NCBI GenBank assembly: GCA_964036045.1
Contig: OZ038381.1
Coordinates: forward strand, 135,004,306 to 135,068,305
Direction: 5' to 3'
Length of the DNA: 64,000 nt
Origin: Eutreptiella sp. 'Long Island Sound 2002'
Taxonomy: Eukaryota; Euglenozoa; Euglenophyceae; Eutreptiales; Eutreptiaceae
Position 1 is the first letter of the stretch. The number at the start of each line of letters is the position of its first letter. Below, piece after piece: positions 33,780-45,302 of this stretch. The position numbers and the translations under genes are program-made. The notes beneath the pieces are model-generated. The model saw only the letters and a list, made by a program, of their open reading frames with translations, did not search any database and had not been told where the DNA came from.

Positions 33780-34936
33780 TGAAGCCGGTTCGGACCCCCG
33801 TGGCCATCTTTTGGTCACTTGGGGTGTGTATCTATGGGCCGGCAAGCCGCCATTGGCTGATATCATACTCTCCCATCCACCTGATCTAACCTGATGTGAT
33901 AGTGTGATAGACTTGGCCATTCCAGCTATGAGCGGCCACATTCACAACCGAGGCGCCCCCGGCTGAGATTTATATATCAGAATATCAGGAAACAACAGGG
34001 TTTTTTTATCATAATGTTTCCGTAATTTTTCAGCTATCCGTTCTCATTGTCAATGTATCGGCGACTGTCTGTTGGCTCGCGATTTTGCGGTAACTGATTG
34101 GTTAACTGTCTCTTCCAGATATCTTAGCGGAAACCCCGATGGAGGGTCAGATTTCATCAGAAAAGGGTTCGTTGCTTGCGCAATTTTCATGTTATACAAT
34201 CGCAAAATTAATCGGATTTTTTCAGGCATTCAGAATCGGATTTTCGATTTCGAGGTCGCCGCACTGGACATGATGGATTTCGAGTGGTCCTACATTTTTG
34301 CCCGATCATGAATCAACCTTCCTTTTGTTGTCTCCTTCATTTTTCTTGGAGATATAGGCGAAACAAATTTGATTCGTGAGGCCACTTTGAAAAATCATAT
34401 CTCCAGCTCACTGCAAGGAATTTCAGTTTTGAGATATGGGCTGGAATTGCCTTGGTCTCAACTTAATTTAGGAAGCATCAAACGCCTTTGATGTGTACAC
34501 ATGCCTGGTGTAGCAAGGGATAATGTTCAAGAGGGTAGAAAGTGATTTATAACTCTTGGACCATGCAACAGAATATTTTAATGCGACTTTCGAGTGTACC
34601 GCATGGGTGTTGGTGTTGCATAGCAACTTTCCTTGGGTTCCTACGTGTTTTTAACGTGAAGTTATGGCCATGGAGGGTCATGACATACCATGGTGGGAGC
34701 CATTTTTGAGGGTATGTGTTATATGCATGGTATGTGCTTCGCTATGCTCACGCCCATTTTATATATCTCCGGTTGTAGAAAGATACATGGAGTCGCACGT
34801 GGCAAAGGCTTTGCCCATGTCCTAACAGTGTGCTCCATAGCGCTAGACTAAGTGTACCGCACATATAGTGCATGTGGGAAGGCTTACGGAGCGACCCACA
34901 AGCGCCACTATCAATTTTCCCATTTTCATGGTGCAT
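33780..34936 (+). repeat. Decayed family A LTR, 3'-truncated
   Basis: Starts TGAAGCCGGTTCGGACC as the intact LTRs do and can be followed to about LTR position 1150. It has many substitutions: the TATA box has become TAGAAA and the LTR ORF is broken. It ends at about 34936 by joining a family B LTR at a shared TTCATG-TGCA stretch. It is an older insertion than the four LTRs on its left. Confidence 0.8.
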
Positions 34937-37213
34937 CTCTTTTGGATGAAATGGAGCTGGTTGGCAATGTGGAGCATAGGAGTTAGGCCAGACACAGATT
35001 ATGACTTGGCCAAGCAACTGAATTCAGAAACAGTTAAAAAGTAGAACCACAATAAGTGGTAGAAACAATTGAGTATAGGGGTCTTGGGGTGGGAGACCAC
35101 TAGGCTTAACCACCAAGGCCTAAGGCATGAAATGCCTATTTTATTTCGGTATATCCTCCATGAAGAAAGATACCTCCGCTCAGATGAGTGGTAGGGGTGA
35201 ACTTCATGGGGGGGCATGTTATAACCCTAGTTACTTTGAGAAAGTGTACTGAAAGCTTCAAAAGAGTGATAAAAATACTTATGTTAGTCTTAGCATCTAC
35301 AAAAGGGTTTTAAGGGGGGCTTGGCCTGGATCAAGCCCTCCAAGAAAGACATGGCAGTGACTTTTTCTTACTACCCCCTGGAGTACTAGTTGATCAAGCT
35401 TGTAGGACCGAGGAAAAAGGCTCAAATATTCCCAAAATTACCTCACAAAATGCATTAAACCTACCAAAAAACATTCTCATTAGTTCATAGAAGCCTATCA
35501 CACTGTAGGTACCCTTGAAAAACAGTGTAATGTACCGTGAATGATGTCCCTTCGATGGGGCATTCCGCAAAAGTCGCCAGCGTGCGGCGAAAACTTTGGG
35601 CAAAAATTTGGGGGTAGTGGGGTTTGAACCCAGGACTCCCTCCCTAGAGCACACATGCTTGCCCACTAGGGTACCGTGGAACCCTCTAATGCGGACGGCT
35701 ATCGCTGCATAAACAGCAATTCAGTAAACGTCCTGACCAAGGGCCATGGCGGAGGAATACTCCCAATAGAGGATACAAATCTCCAGGAGCTGAAAAAAAA
35801 TGAAAATGAAACCAACAGAGAGTGAATCCTGTGGTTTGGCGAAAGGCATAGCGATTTAAGAAGTCAAATCGCTAAAAATCGACGAACCAACGCAAGAAAT
35901 CGTCATTTTTACACCAAAACTTAAAGTCGCAAACAAGCGCAACAGAAGTGGACTCCAGAAAAAGGGTTGCGCAAGCGTAAACGGCTCCTGAAAAAGAAGG
36001 TATGAGCCGTAGTTTTTGAAGTTCTAAAGGAAATTTTTGCACAGTTGCATCACGATTTTATAAACTTTAGGGAAAAGTATCGAAAATGAACCCACACCGC
36101 AGAGCAGGTGGACAACCCACCTCTCAGGTATGCCAGTGTCATTTCACACGCATGCATTGCGTTCGTGTTGGTTGCTTCGTTAAAACGTTAGGGTTGTCAC
36201 CGCTGTGTTCGTTGGGGGTTCCGGTGCTCCTCTCCTTTGCTCTGCACAGGGCAAAACAAGAATGAAAGGTATGCGATGCGAATGGAGCGCGCAGCGCGCA
36301 CGTAGGGTTAGTATATGCGCCGTGCTCGCGATGCATGTGCCTAATTGAGGCATTCACACGCTGTGTCGCTTTCCCTGTGCCCCAATTCACCCTTGCTCTC
36401 TCTTCACAGGTAAGAAGAGAAAGTGCTTGCTCGTGGTCGTGTTCCCGTAGCGCTAAAATAGGGTTGCTTAAAACACTTAGGCTTGTTTTGCGCTGTGCAG
36501 TGCGCCACTCTCTTTCCTCTTTCTGTAGGAAACAAGACAAAGAAAGCATGCATGACGGACAGTGCATTAATCGCTTAGGGTGGTTTATAGTTCGCCGTAG
36601 GTTTGTTTAAGCGCGTAGGGTTGTTTTGCGCTCGTGTTTTCCTCATCATTCACATGATGCTTGGTGAGTAAGGTGGGTAAGCCCAGGAGGAGCTCACCTC
36701 CTGGTTGAGTCACGCTGTAAGTGGTTATGTTGGGTTAAATTAGGAGAAAGAGTGGGGAATTGAAAGACCAGTGCATACTTGTGCATGCATATGACGCATT
36801 ACAGGGTAGGCCACACGAAATGCGCACGGTACAACTCTTGTTTAGCCTACCCAGGGACTCCATCCTACGTTCTTTAAGAGAAGGGTTGGAGTTCCTTAAG
36901 CTTGCTTGCTTGCAACATGGTAAGAGGACAGTGTATTATCGGGCAGCCTAAAAAGCGTATAATACGTGGAGGCTGTCTTGGTTCCTCAGCCACTTACCCT
37001 GTTCATTGGCCTTTGCTTTGCAGGTGGGCAGGTGAGGGTGATTGGTGCAGTTCCCTTCCGCGCTAAAACATGCGGAGCAGATGACATAAACAAATAACTG
37101 CAACTCAGTGAGTGCAGTCGGACTTCACCGCCATCCACGCTGTGCATGCGCACTGAGCACTCCTTCCCTCCAAGCCCTGACAGGGAAACGCGTAGTGGCG
37201 TCCCTGTTAGGCC
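34937..37213 (-). repeat. Truncated family B LTR copy
   Basis: Parallels about 37490-39645 throughout with scattered differences, including the optional ~1.7-1.8 kb segment (here about 35374-37213). It lacks the LTR tip on the left and the U3 start on the right. Its right end (TTAGGCC) abuts the next LTR (AAAGATGTCC), as in a tandem duplication. Contains short unconserved ORFs only. Confidence 0.7.
35611..35684 (-). ncRNA. tRNA-like segment (possible SINE head), copy 1
   Basis: On the minus strand it has a B-box and T-arm (GGGTTCAAACCCC), preceded by CCTAGTGGGCAAGCATG, which resembles an A-box/D-arm. The acceptor stem does not close, so this is not a functional tRNA. It is a tRNA-derived or Pol III promoter-like sequence inside the optional segment of the B LTR. 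Confidence 0.4.
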
Positions 37214-37427
37214 AAGAAAGATGTCCTTGATTAATGCCCAGGATATTCTGATGAAATCCTGCAGGTTTTGAAGTTGAAAACCCAAACCAAAGCAGCAAGT
37301 AGAGCAAGAACAGGATGTGGATCGAATCGATGATTGGTTTTGGAATCCAGTGTAACGCAGAAGGGCTGCAGATAGACAAAGCAGGTATAAAGACAAAGAT
37401 TCAATCACAATAGGATGATTCAAAAGG

Positions 37428-37434
37428 TTTTATA
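37428..37434 (-). promoter_or_regulatory. Family B LTR TATA-like box
   Basis: TATAAAA on the minus strand, about 210 nt before the LTR end. It is also present in the middle LTR at 47802-47808. It is the only good TATA near the expected start and was not tested against other motifs. Confidence 0.35.
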
Positions 37435-38160
37435 TGAAAACTGGACTGACTCTGGCCTCCAAGATAGCATCAGGCACTTCATGTGCACTCTTTTGGGTTA
37501 AATGATGCTGGTTAGGAATGTGGGGCATGGATGGCAGGCCAACACAGAAAATGACTTGGCCAAGCAACGGAAATCAGAAGCAGTTAAAAAGTAGAACCAC
37601 AATAGGTGGTAGAAACAGTTGAGTATAGGGGTCTTGGGGTGGGAGACCACTAGGCTCAACCTCCAAGTCCTAAAACATGAAATGCCTATTTTATTTCGGT
37701 ATATCCTCCATGAAGGAAGGTACCTCCGCTCAGTTGAGTGGTAGGGGTGAACTTCATGGGGGGGCTAGGGTTACAACCCTAGTTACTTTGAGAAAGTGTA
37801 CCAAAAGCTTCAAAAGAGTGATAAAAATACTTAAGTTAGTCTTAGCATCAACAAAAGGGTTTGAAGGGGGGCTTGGCCTGGATCAAGCCCTCCAAGAAAG
37901 ACATGGCAGTGACTTTTTCTTACTCCCCCCTGGAGTACTAGTTAGCTAAGCTAGTAGGACCAAGGAAAAAGGCTCAAATATTCCCGAAACTACCTCAGAA
38001 AATGCATGAAACTTACCAAAAACATCCTCATCAGTTCAGAGAAGCCTATCACACTGTACGTACCCTCGGAAAACAGTGTAATGTACCGTGAATGATGCCC
38101 CTTCGATGGGGCATTCCTCAAAAGTTGCCGGCGTGCGACGAAAACTTTGGGCAAAAATTT

Positions 38161-38232
38161 GGGGGTAGTCGGGTTTGAACCCAGGACTCCCTCCCTAGAG
38201 CACATGTGCTTGCCCACTAGGGTACAGTCGAC
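38161..38232 (-). ncRNA. tRNA-like segment (possible SINE head), copy 2
   Basis: Second copy of the minus-strand tRNA-like sequence: B-box GGTTCAAACCC, A-box-like CCTAGTGGGCAAGCA and a perfect AGCACATGTGCT palindrome between them. Conserved in position with the copy at 35611. Confidence 0.4.
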
Positions 38233-40266
38233 CGCTCTAATGCGGACAGCCATCGCTGTATAAACAGCGTTTTAGTAAACGCCCTGGCCAAGGGCCAGGG
38301 CGGAGCAATACTCCGAATGGAGGACACAAATCTCCAGGAGCTGGAAAAAATAGAAAATGTAACCAACAGGGAGTGATTCCTGCGGTTTAGCGGAAGGGGT
38401 AGCGATTTAGCAAGTCAAATCGCTAAAAATTGACGAAATCACGCGGGAAATCGTCATTTTTACACCAAAACTGAAAGTTGCAGACAAGCGCAAAGGAAGC
38501 GGACTTCAAAAACAAGGTTGCGCAAGCGTAAACGGCTTTTGAAAAGGAAGGTATGAGCCGTAGCTTTTAAAGTTCTAAAGGAAATTTTTGCACAGTTGCA
38601 TCAAAATTTTTATAAACTTTAGAGAAAAGTATTCAAATTCAACCCACACCACAGAGCAGGTGAACAACCCTCTCCTCAGGTATGCCAGTGTCATCTCACA
38701 CGCACGCATTGTGTTCGTGTTGGTTGCTTCGTTAAAACGTTAGGGTTGTCACCGCTGTGTTCGTTGGGGGTTCGGGCGCTCATCTCCTTTGCTCTGCACA
38801 GGTCAAAACAGGAATGAAAGGTATGCGATGCGAATGGAGCGCGCAGCGCGCACATAGGGTTAGAATATGCGCTGTGCTCGCGATGCATGTGCCTAATTGA
38901 GGCATTCACACGCTGTGACGCTTTCCCTGTACCCCAATTCATCCTTGTTTTCTCTTCACAGGTAAGAAAAGAAAGTGTTTGTTCGTGTGTAGCCGTAGCG
39001 TTAAAGTAGGGTTGCTTAAAGCGCTTAGGCTTGTTTGTAACTCGCAATAGGGTTGTTTTGCGCTCGTTTCACTTCGGCATTCACACGATGCATGGTGAGT
39101 AAGGTAGGTAAACCCAGGAGGAGCTCACCTCCTGGCTGAGTCAGTGTGGTAATGGTTCTGCCTCCCTTCCCTGCATGCGTGCACACGATGGATTAAAGAG
39201 TAGGCCACGCGAAATGCGCACGGTAAACCTTGTTTAGGTTACCCAGGGCCTCCTCGGTACATTCTTTAAGAGAACCTGAGGAGTCTCTTAACGCTTGCTT
39301 GCTTGACAGGGCGTGTTTGAGGACAGTGTATTATAGGTCACACTGAGAAGCGTATAATACGTGGAGTGTGGCTTGGTTCCTCAGCCGCAAACACCCCTTC
39401 ATTGGCCTCTGTTGTACAGGTGGGAGAGGTTCAGGGTGATTGGTGCACGCAGCAGCTGCCTTCGGCGGCTATCCCATTTTTCTGCCCCAGCAAAACAGGG
39501 GCGCTGATCACACAATCAATTGACTGTGCCTCAGCCAGGAGTGGCGAGGGCAGTTCAACTCCATCGACATCCGCGCTGTGCACACAACAAGAGCACCCCT
39601 TCCCTCCAAGCCCTAGCAGGGAAACGTGTTGTGACGTCCCTGGTAGGCCAGAGTTGCTCAGCAGCGCTGTGTTCTCTTGTCTTCATCACAGGAGGGTCAT
39701 TAGGACCCGTGACCTCATTGACAAGAACACCAAGTAGCGTGTGTAGGGGTTAGGGTCAGCAGGCCTGGCAGGGGTTGAGTGCAGGTGATGAGTGTTCACC
39801 CTGCCTTCGAAGGCCGGTGCTGGCGTTAGTGAGTGTAGTGTAGTGGTGTCTCCTGTCCCGCGTCCTTTTCCTCGTAGGCAGGGGAGTGCGTTAGCTTTTG
39901 GCCCTTAGCAAAAATGGGCATTTTGTATGCCCTTAGCACACTTGGCCGGCCCTCTCCTCTAGTAGGTAGGGCTTTTGCCGTCTTCCCCCAAGGATAGGCG
40001 CCAGCACAGAAATTGGGCGCCATAGGACTGGTAATAGTACCTGATTAGGACCTTCGGTCCCAAGTCAGCGAAGCTCCGTCTCCGGGAGCCACGCCGGGGA
40101 GAGAAGTGAGACACACACAGACATACGTAGCACACATAGGGGTATGGTAAACCCTGTAACGAAGGGTAGAACCCCATGGGTCTGGACCAGTCAGGGGTCC
40201 TAACTGTGGCCTCGCTTGTCCCCAAGGAGGGAAGACACACCTTGCCTCATAACACCTTGCTTGTCA

Positions 40267-40496
40267 TTCCCCCCTGGTGTAGTAAGCCACCGTTCTTCGT
40301 TGGCTCCCCAAGGTCATTACATCAGGGCAGTCCCCATGCAACACATGGTCAACAAGGCATACACTCGCTGGGTGGCTGAAATCCTGATAAGCGGCCACCT
40401 GGCCAACGCTGGAAACCAGAGGCATGGGTCTACAGGGCACAGACAGAGTCAGTGCAGTGCTCAGTAAGCACCTGTCAGTAGACTTACACAAGGAAA
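40267..40496 (-). other. B1 polypurine tract and 3' untranslated region
   Basis: Between the pol stop (TAA, 40497-40499) and the LTR. The likely polypurine tract is CCAGGGGGGAA (minus, 40267-40277), conserved at 48919-48929 in B2. B2 has about 150 nt more in this interval. Confidence 0.45.
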
Positions 40497-43400
40497 TTAG
40501 TTTCGCTTTTTACGCTGGGACAGAGTCTCAGCACGGATTAGTAGCTGCCCCTCGTTGTTCTCAACGAGGTAGGTGCGGAAGATGGGGTTGATAATCCCAT
40601 TCCGTTGTATGAAGGCTGACATAGGTTCCCTGATCACCTCAGATAACCCATAGCCATCCCACAGGGTTAGGAATTTCCAGCCCTGTTTATACTCGTGGCG
40701 AGCAATACCTGCAACCACGTAGTAACCATCGACTGCCATCTCATCGGCAGTCATCTCTTCAAGTTCGTCTGCCTCCTCTGGATTGGCAGCGTTCTCTAGA
40801 TCATTACGCTCGACCTCACTGTCGCTGAGGCGCCACTCATCCCAAGACAAATCGTCAGGGGAGTGATAGTGCCTCAACTATTTAGGTGCAGACAGCAGTT
40901 CACCACCTAGACGTGGACTGCACCTGACATGGATCCTGGATCCATCTATCCGGATGATACGATAGGGTCCAAAATAAGGGTCCTGTAGGCAGTTACGTGG
41001 CCACGAGGGTAGGCGTGAATGGTGTACCAAAACAAGGTCACCAACCTTGAAGCTGGCAGGTCGCCGTAGGCGGTTCCGTCGGCTCAGTTCACGGTCACGA
41101 ATGTGTCTCAGGTTAGTCCCAGCCTGGTTAGCCAGAGACTGCTTGTGTTCTAGCCAATCTCCCACAGGGCTCGTGAAGTCCTCAGGAAAGGGGCTTTTGA
41201 AGAACCAAGCAGGTCGTCCTCCATGGAACAGTTCGTGGGGGGTGAAACCCGTAGAGGAGCTCCACTGTGAGTTCATGGCCAGCACTGCCCACGGCACTAG
41301 GCGTACCCAGTCCTTGGTACGCTCCTGTTTCATCACAATTCTTAAATTTTGCTCCACCACACGGTTCTGTCTCTCACAGAGAGGGTTAGACGCCTGGGTA
41401 TAGGGCACACCTGTGGTTACCTCCACGTTGAGGGCATTTAGCACTTGTTTGTACCACCCAGTGTCACTGCGGATGCGTACTGCCTCATCAGAGTGTACCT
41501 GCCTAGGTGCCCCATAGGGTTCGAACCATTGTTCGACCAACATTTTCACAGTCTGCTCACCTGTGATTTTCTTGTTGCAAGGGAACACACTGGTGAAGTG
41601 AGATAGGCCACAGGTGACCACTAGGCAACTATCATAGCCGCCGAAGCGTGGTAGGCCGTGGATGAAATCCATGTAGAGAAGAGATTTAGCACAATAGGGT
41701 ATGGGTAAGCTGGAGACCAGGCCCCTATCCCTACTGTCGCTCTGCTTGCTGGCATGACAGCCACAAGCATCCACAATGGTCTGCATACGCGACCTCAGTT
41801 CAGTCAGGGTTAGACTAGAGTAGAAACATTCACGGAAAAAGTCCAGTGAGCGATTAGCACCAGTGTGACCAGAACTGAGATGGGACCACTGTAGGCACCC
41901 ATCCAGTCGTGCCTCAGGCACAACAATACGGTCCTCGTAGAAGAGGTACTGATTGTTTTTATACCACTGGTGCCCGTCAATGACACGGGGTTCAAGACCA
42001 GTGCTGAGGGTTTGGAGAATTTCTTCATACTCTGACTGATAGTTGGTTAGACTCCAACCCTCCAGGATTCCAGCAGTGCGCATGGACAGGTCAAGTTGGA
42101 CATCCATACGCTGGAAAGCCTCTCTGGCGAGCGCCCCAGAGCTCTCACCAATAAGCGCATCGAAGTTGTTGCGCGATACATAGTCAGACAGTTCACTTTT
42201 TATACCGGGGATATGATGCACTGTCAGCCTGAACTGGCTCAGGTAAGTCAACCACCGTTTTAGCTTTGCTTTCTCTGGTGGTGGGCGCTTCTGAAAAGAC
42301 TTCACAGGCTCCTGGTCACACAGGCAGACAATAGGGTTAGATCCCAGGAGTCGGGATTGTGACGAAAGCACCAACATACCGGCCAGGAGTTCCTGGTCAT
42401 AGGTGCTGTAATTGGAACGCGCTTGGTTCCATTTCCAATTCCAGTGTCCGGGTGGCACCAGTCGCCACTCACTGGTAGGATAGTCATGTTTCAACGAACC
42501 ATCACGGTTCAGTCCACTAGTACGATAATGGCAGTGGGTTAGTTCAGCGGGGTTAAGCTCCTGCCATTGGTAGATCGTACCACCCCCCCCTACATCACTG
42601 GCATCAGTGATCAGGACTATCTCGCCCTCAGGGCAGGGTAGTCCCAGGCAGTTGGAGGAGGCAATCTTCTTCTTCAATTCCTCGAAACACTCTTCCTCTC
42701 TGGCGGTCCACCTCCAGGGAGTAGTTTTCTTGATTAGGTCAGTGAGGGGGGCAGAGGAGTAAGTAAAATTGTGGATGTGACGCCGATAGAAATTACAGGC
42801 GCCCACAAAACTCCTCACTTCGTGTAGACCCTTCTTAGGGTCATCGCGAATCTGCATGTCCTGTAGGGGCTGCATCTTAGACGCGGCTGGTTTCCACCAA
42901 CCGTACCCCACGTCGAAACCCAAATATTCCATCTACTCTTTCATAAACTTACATCTTTCGAGTTTGATTCGGAGATGGTTTTCTTGACAGACAATGAAAA
43001 ATATACGGAGGAGAAGGACATGGTCCTCTTTGGTATTAGTACCCAAACTCACGTCGTCGATGTGGACCTCCATTTCTGCACCCCGAGAAATCAACTCCTG
43101 TACTAGAGGTTTGCGCCTCAGTATGTACAAAATTTTGTTCATAAGCTCCTGGAAGAGCGCTGGGGCATTAGCCACCCCGAAAGACATATCCTTCCACTTA
43201 AAGACACGGCCCTTAGGGGTTATAGAAGCCAGCACCTCCTGAGCTGCGGCGGTTAGGTCCACCTTCCAGAAACCACTACGTTTGTCCATTTTGGTCTTGT
43301 ACGTGCATTTGGCAATACGCTCCAGGGTATTTACCATGTTAGGAATACTCCCTGAGTGGTTCTGGGTTTTCTTGTTGACCTCACCATAGTCTACAACCAG

Positions 43401-45299
43401 TCGTAGGGCAGTCGACCCTGGTTTGGCAACCAGGAAACAGGGACTGCAGTGATGGGGGTAGTCCCCCTGCTTATATTCTTCAACGAGGCCAGCATCAATA
43501 CACTCCTGGATCTGGCGCTCAATTTCTTCTACCTGTTCCTGTGGAGCGGGATAGGGACGATGCCTCACTCGCGTCTTTTCAAATTCAGGTTTCAGTTTCA
43601 AGTCCATCTGGACCAGTTTTTTACAAGAGAGGGGAGGCGGCAAGGCGCGGAACACCTCCTCATAGGTTATCAGCAGTTTCTTCAGGCGGGGGTTAAGGTT
43701 AAGACTCTCAAGTTTATGAAGGAAATCCTCCTCAGCATGGAGGTTGCTCTTTCCATGTTCTTTCTTTTTCTGCCGATCAGCAGTTTCGGCAGGCACAGAA
43801 CCATCGTCCGACTCAGGGGAACATTGCTGCCCATAGTGCAAAGAATACACTAGCGGTATCTCAGGATCAGGCGGCGTATAGGAATCATCGTCCTCCTCAG
43901 ACCAGATGGAGGATTTCCAAGTCTGTCTGAGGTATTGTAGCCGCTCTTGGCGCTCAATACCTTCGGCCTTCAGTTACAACAGCCGTCGGAGTTCCTGAGT
44001 GTCATGCTCAGACAATGGCATGTTATTCGCAGCAGGCCGCGCCAGAGCATCAGGACTCCGGGCCACGGGTTCACCTGTGTGCATAGGCTGCATGTGTAGC
44101 ACTGGCTTCCCAACAGGGGAAGTGGGTTCTGAGGTTGACTCTAGATCTACCTCCTCTAGCAACAGCTGGGCGAGGAAGGCACTGTGTTTTAGGTCAACAC
44201 AGCTGGGATCAACAGGAGGGATAGTGCTGGCGATCTCAGACAGCTGGTCCTCAGCATCCTCCTTTACAGCTGCAGGTTCCAGATAATCATCGGGAGACTC
44301 ACACCCTGTAAGTGTGGCAGATAGGTGCTCGGGAGATCGGTTTTTGAGATCACAAAGGGTCAGGCCACGATTTTCGGCCATGACCTCTTTCAGTAGCACC
44401 TGGTCTAGGTCACACAGGGGTACAGGATTGAGAGATCCATCGACGATGGACAGGAAACTGGCCCACTCAGGGGCCTGCATAGCTGTGTCTGAGTCCTCAG
44501 GCACATAGATGGGGCTGTCGGCGAGTTGCACTCTTCCCACGGTCATTCGATCGAGCATACGGCGCCAGTAAGCGTTTTCACCAGAGCAACCCCAGTCAGG
44601 GGTGCACATGACAACCCTTCCTCCCTCATAAGCGATTTTGGTTAGAACCTTCGCGAGCAGGGAGAAGGGAGGGTTAGCATACGCTAGGCCCATTGCTTTC
44701 CAGAAGAAACGGAAAGCGTTGTTCAAATGTTTCGAGCAGTACAACTGCATGATGTGCTGTTGTTGGCTCGCAAACAATTCCACCTGGATCTCATCCAGGT
44801 TTACCTGAAGGGCCGCCAGTCCATTTTCAAGAACATGACGGGCCAATTGGTAGTTTTCAGTACGATAGTTAGTCTTGGATGCGTAGCGCAGCCCAGACTC
44901 TTTTCGTCCTGACAGCTCCAAAGGTACGGAGAATAGCCCACTGCCAAAGTCGCAGTGCAGAGAATGGGGGCGCTGGAGTGACAGCATTTTTACCTGGGGG
45001 TTTCTTGGTAGGAAGTCGGTACCAATGACGATGTCAAAGGCGTCGGTGTCCAGCACTCTGCAGTGTTGGGTCACGGTTTCGTCGCCCAGGCATATAGTCA
45101 CATCGACCCTCCCCAAGGAATGGATGGTACGCCCATCCCCTACTCTTATGGCCACGGTCTTAGTTTTCTTGAAAGTCTTTAGCAGGCGCCGGGCCACTAT
45201 GGAAAGTGTTGCACCGGTGTCAAGCACCGCTGGAAAAACTTGATCCCCGATTTTCACGAGGATCCAGAAAACCAAGTCCTCCTCTTCGGAGCCGCCCCC
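40497..45299 (-). pseudogene. pol: Pol polyprotein of B1 (three internal stops)
   Basis: Same frame as the gag zinc-knuckle region, separated by TAG at 45300-45302. In order: protease (VLDTGATLSIV at about 45224-45192, DIVIGTDF); Dam-methyltransferase-like segment (VELFAS at 44783-44766, NPPF at 44675-44664, then CTPDW); RT with HIDDVSLG in place of the usual YxDD box; RNase H (ITDASDVGGG, TYDQELLAG, ELSDYVSR); integrase (MDFIHG, VHSDEAVRI, CERQNRVVEQN); C-terminal chromodomain (YYVVAGIARHEYKQGWKFL, about 40740-40560). Stops at 43974 (TAA), 42933 (TAG) and 40878 (TAG) correspond to Tyr, Glu and Gln codons in B2, so they are copy-specific mutations. The segment between protease and RT also holds a long acidic linker. 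Confidence 0.85.
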
Positions 45300-45302
45300 C
45301 TA
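45300..45302 (-). promoter_or_regulatory. Candidate gag/pol readthrough stop, B1
   Basis: Minus-strand GAG GAG TAG GGG GGC GGC TCC. It is the only stop between gag and protease in this frame. B2 has GAG GAG TAG GGC GGC GGC at the matching place. The G after UAG followed by G-rich sequence resembles the gammaretroviral readthrough context. Confidence 0.5.

Larger units (their letters stand above)
37217..40266 (-). repeat. Family B 3' LTR of B1 (long form)
   Basis: Minus strand: TGACAAGC at 40266 to GGACATCTTT at 37217, about 3050 bp. The inner boundary is set by a purine-rich tract (CCAGGGGGGAA) just upstream; the outer boundary comes from alignment with the LTR ends next to the primer sites at 47590 and 56460. 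It contains a 1.72-kb segment (about 37927-39645) missing from the middle LTR. Confidence 0.65.

Noticed and set aside
35611-38232. Functional tRNA genes in the family B LTR
   Set aside because: The T-arm and B-box are good but the acceptor stem does not pair and the D-arm is poor.
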